Shown: positions 6,157 through 7,097 of the stretch, one piece after another
Layout: each line of letters opens with the position of its first letter
Position numbering within the stretch: the first letter of the stretch is position 1
Assembly (NCBI GenBank): GCA_050050435.1
Contig: JASFUE010000172.1
Coordinates: 1 to 7,097 of the forward strand
Length of the DNA stretch: 7,097 nt
Reading direction: 5' to 3'
Source of the DNA: SG8-40 sp050050435
Lineage (GTDB): Bacteria > Pseudomonadota > Gammaproteobacteria > Burkholderiales > Eutrophovitaceae
Position numbers and translations under genes: made by a program
The notes under the pieces: model-generated
Database searches by the model: none
What the model was told of the DNA's origin: nothing
What the model saw: only the letters and a program-made list of their open reading frames with translations

Positions 6157-6161
6157 CAGTT

Positions 6162-6168
6162 CTCCCCC
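6162..6168 (-). promoter_or_regulatory. Shine-Dalgarno site fixing the protease-hydrolase start
   Basis: Minus-strand GGGGGAG five bases before the ATG at 6156. The alternative GTG at 6180 has only a GAGG about ten bases away, so the shorter reading is preferred. Confidence 0.65.
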
Positions 6169-6484
6169 TTCGTTCGCCACAAACCACAGTCCTCACACTC
6201 ATTAAACGCACCTGCTACCAAGCCGTACATCAGTATGCACGAACAGCTGATTTCCTCAACTGGCGGCAACGCCGCCTGGCCATAGTCGACCCGCCCGTAC
6301 CAGGACGTGTAAACCAGCCTGGCTCCGCCACCGGGAGAAAGGTGAATATTTCACATCAGGCATGTGTCCTCGTGCGCAGAGGAAGGCAGATCCATTGGCG
6401 ATACTTCACCTGAAGAAACCGGAAACACAAGGCTGCCAGCCAATCGCACAAAGGCCGGGCTGCCGAGCTGACAAGCCAACGATC
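6169..6484. other. Divergent intergenic region with no convincing gene
   Basis: About 316 bases separate the divergently read protease-hydrolase gene and the GFA-family gene, so both promoters should lie here. Open frames cross it on both strands (for example the + frame upstream of 6497, open from 6362), but none gives a protein-like sequence or has a good ribosome site. A minus-strand TTTAAT near 6202-6207 could be a -10 box for the protease gene, without a clear -35. A 13-base palindrome at 6342-6354 is the only distinct structure. No RNA gene is recognised. Confidence 0.5.
6342..6354. repeat. 13-base palindrome GTGAA-TAT-TTCAC
   Basis: GTGAATATTTCAC is a perfect inverted repeat with a three-base centre, in the shared upstream region of the protease-hydrolase and GFA genes, 142 bases before the GFA start. 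Size and AT-rich centre fit a dimeric repressor site, but no second copy or promoter overlap was seen. Function inferred only. Confidence 0.35.
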
Positions 6485-6496
6485 AAGGAGACCGAA

Positions 6497-6940
6497 ATGA
6501 GCAAGATAAGCGGCAGTTGCCTTTGTGGCGCCATTCACTACCACTCCGAGTCCGCACCAACCCGACTGACTGCAAGCGACTGCAGGCATTGTCAAAAGCA
6601 TGCCGGGGTCGCTATTTCGATGTCGGTAGGCATTCTCGAGAAAACGTTGAGAGTTCGTGGCCTGATGCCATCTGTTTACGAGGACATCCGGTCGAGCGGG
6701 TCGGTTGTACTGCGGTCCTTCTGTCCGGAATGCGGGACGCCCCTCTTTACGGAGAGGGACTCCGAACCGACAATGATTTTTATCAACGCAGCGACACTGG
6801 ATGACGATTCATGGATACAGCCACAGGTATTCCATAAACCGATGAGGCGTCAGCAGACAGTGCGATCAACTGCCCAGGGACAGCGTACAGCACAAGTCCT
6901 CGAGTGGCCGGAAGATGAACGGCGCCTGAAGGTTTCCTGA
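6497..6940 (+). CDS. GFA-family zinc-binding protein
   Basis: A 147-residue member of the GFA family (named for glutathione-dependent formaldehyde-activating enzyme), a small zinc-binding beta fold. Zinc-type cysteines are SCLCGA (Cys8, Cys10), DCRHCQ (Cys29, Cys32) and FCPECGTPLF (Cys76, Cys79). In the founding enzyme the middle group is C-x-C-x2-C; here the first position is Ser27, so the putative catalytic zinc site lacks one ligand, and formaldehyde-glutathione chemistry should not be assumed. Length is normal for the family. The ATG at 6497 has AAGGAG six bases ahead (6485-6490); the frame is open upstream to 6362 but that part is not protein-like. The gene converges with the cyclase gene, with only three bases between stops. 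Family call firm, biochemical function unknown, as for most relatives. Confidence 0.9.
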   Translation: MSKISGSCLCGAIHYHSESAPTRLTASDCRHCQKHAGVAISMSVGILEKTLRVRGLMPSVYEDIRSSGSVVLRSFCPECGTPLFTERDSEPTMIFINAATLDDDSWIQPQVFHKPMRRQQTVRSTAQGQRTAQVLEWPEDERRLKVS

Positions 6941-6956
6941 AGTCTAGCGCTTCAGG
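6936..6956. repeat. Stem-loop spanning two convergent stop codons
   Basis: CCTGAAG (6936-6942) pairs with CTTCAGG (6950-6956) around a seven-base loop. The stem and loop contain the GFA stop and the stop of the opposing cyclase gene. A further direct copy of CCTGAAG lies at 6925-6931. No T-run follows on either strand, so it may be a weak bidirectional terminator or an mRNA end-stabilising hairpin. Confidence 0.45.
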
Positions 6957-7097
6957 CCCTTGACATTGAAAGCAGGCATGGGACGTTGAAATCCTTTCAG
7001 TGAAAGCTCTCCCGCCGATTCGACTTCGACCAGCTCCTCGGTCATCGCGAGCACACGCTTCGAGATCAGGATCTGGTTCGGTTTCGCTTCGGAGCAA
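6944..7097 (-). CDS. Class III adenylate/guanylate cyclase, C-terminal fragment
   Basis: The last 50 codons of a gene entering from the right edge; its start lies outside the window, so it is partial only because of the window boundary. The peptide reads ...NQILISKRVLAMTE, then ELVEVESAGELSLKGF and QRPMPAFNVKGLKR. This is the typical end of a class III nucleotide cyclase catalytic domain: the 'ILIS.RV' helix, then 'GEL.LKGF..P...F.V' in the final strands. Such enzymes make cAMP (or cGMP) from the nucleoside triphosphate. The metal-binding and substrate-specifying residues lie upstream and cannot be inspected, so activity and nucleotide specificity are unknown. It converges on the GFA gene with a three-base gap. 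Recognition rests on a short conserved tail, but the pattern is characteristic. Confidence 0.82.
   Translation of the reverse strand, partial: CSEAKPNQILISKRVLAMTEELVEVESAGELSLKGFQRPMPAFNVKGLKR

Noticed and set aside
6051..6413. + strand open frame of 120 codons across the divergent gap
   Set aside because: Its first part is antisense to the protease N-terminus, the rest resembles no protein, and no Shine-Dalgarno site precedes it.
6783..7097. Minus-strand open frame of 104 codons at the right edge
   Set aside because: It overlaps the GFA gene and lies in a different frame from the clear cyclase C-terminus, which is the real minus-strand coding sequence here.

Overview
The window looks like a chromosomal segment of a Gram-negative bacterium, most likely a proteobacterium. 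This rests on moderately high GC, tightly packed genes, good Shine-Dalgarno sites, and protein types typical of beta- and gammaproteobacteria. I see no transposase, integrase, phage structural gene, tRNA, rRNA or CRISPR array. The taxonomic guess is an inference from gene types, not from a marker gene.

Layout. The left part (2-1858) is on the + strand. It holds a plant-type [2Fe-2S] ferredoxin, a small CoA-binding Rossmann protein two bases behind it, a short ferritin-like protein of the encapsulated-ferritin (EncFtn) type, and a short LuxR/GerE-type DNA-binding protein that looks truncated at its N-terminus. The middle (1875-6156) is on the - strand and reads, in transcription order: a 616-residue fusion of a papain-like cysteine protease with an alpha/beta hydrolase, a 573-residue fusion of a GNAT acetyltransferase with a class I/II HDAC-type deacetylase, and a 4HBT acyl-CoA thioesterase. 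On the right, a GFA-family zinc protein (6497-6940, +) converges with the last 50 codons of a class III adenylate/guanylate cyclase (6944-7097, -) that enters from beyond the window edge.

How the genes may work together. Ferredoxin and CoA-binding protein are almost certainly one transcription unit. The EncFtn-like gene has its own 147-base leader with a tandem 14-base repeat and a possible -10 element. It keeps all three ferroxidase ligands of the family but ends right after the ferritin core: there is no cargo-loading tail, and no shell (encapsulin) gene is present in the window.

The three minus-strand genes are consecutive with gaps of 193 and 99 bases. Their predicted chemistries are amide and ester hydrolysis, acetyl transfer and removal, and thioester hydrolysis. 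They could form a unit handling acylated substrates, but that link is a hypothesis. The two double-enzyme fusions and the shell-less EncFtn are the most unusual items here. Several start codons were moved from the longest possible reading to one supported by a Shine-Dalgarno site.
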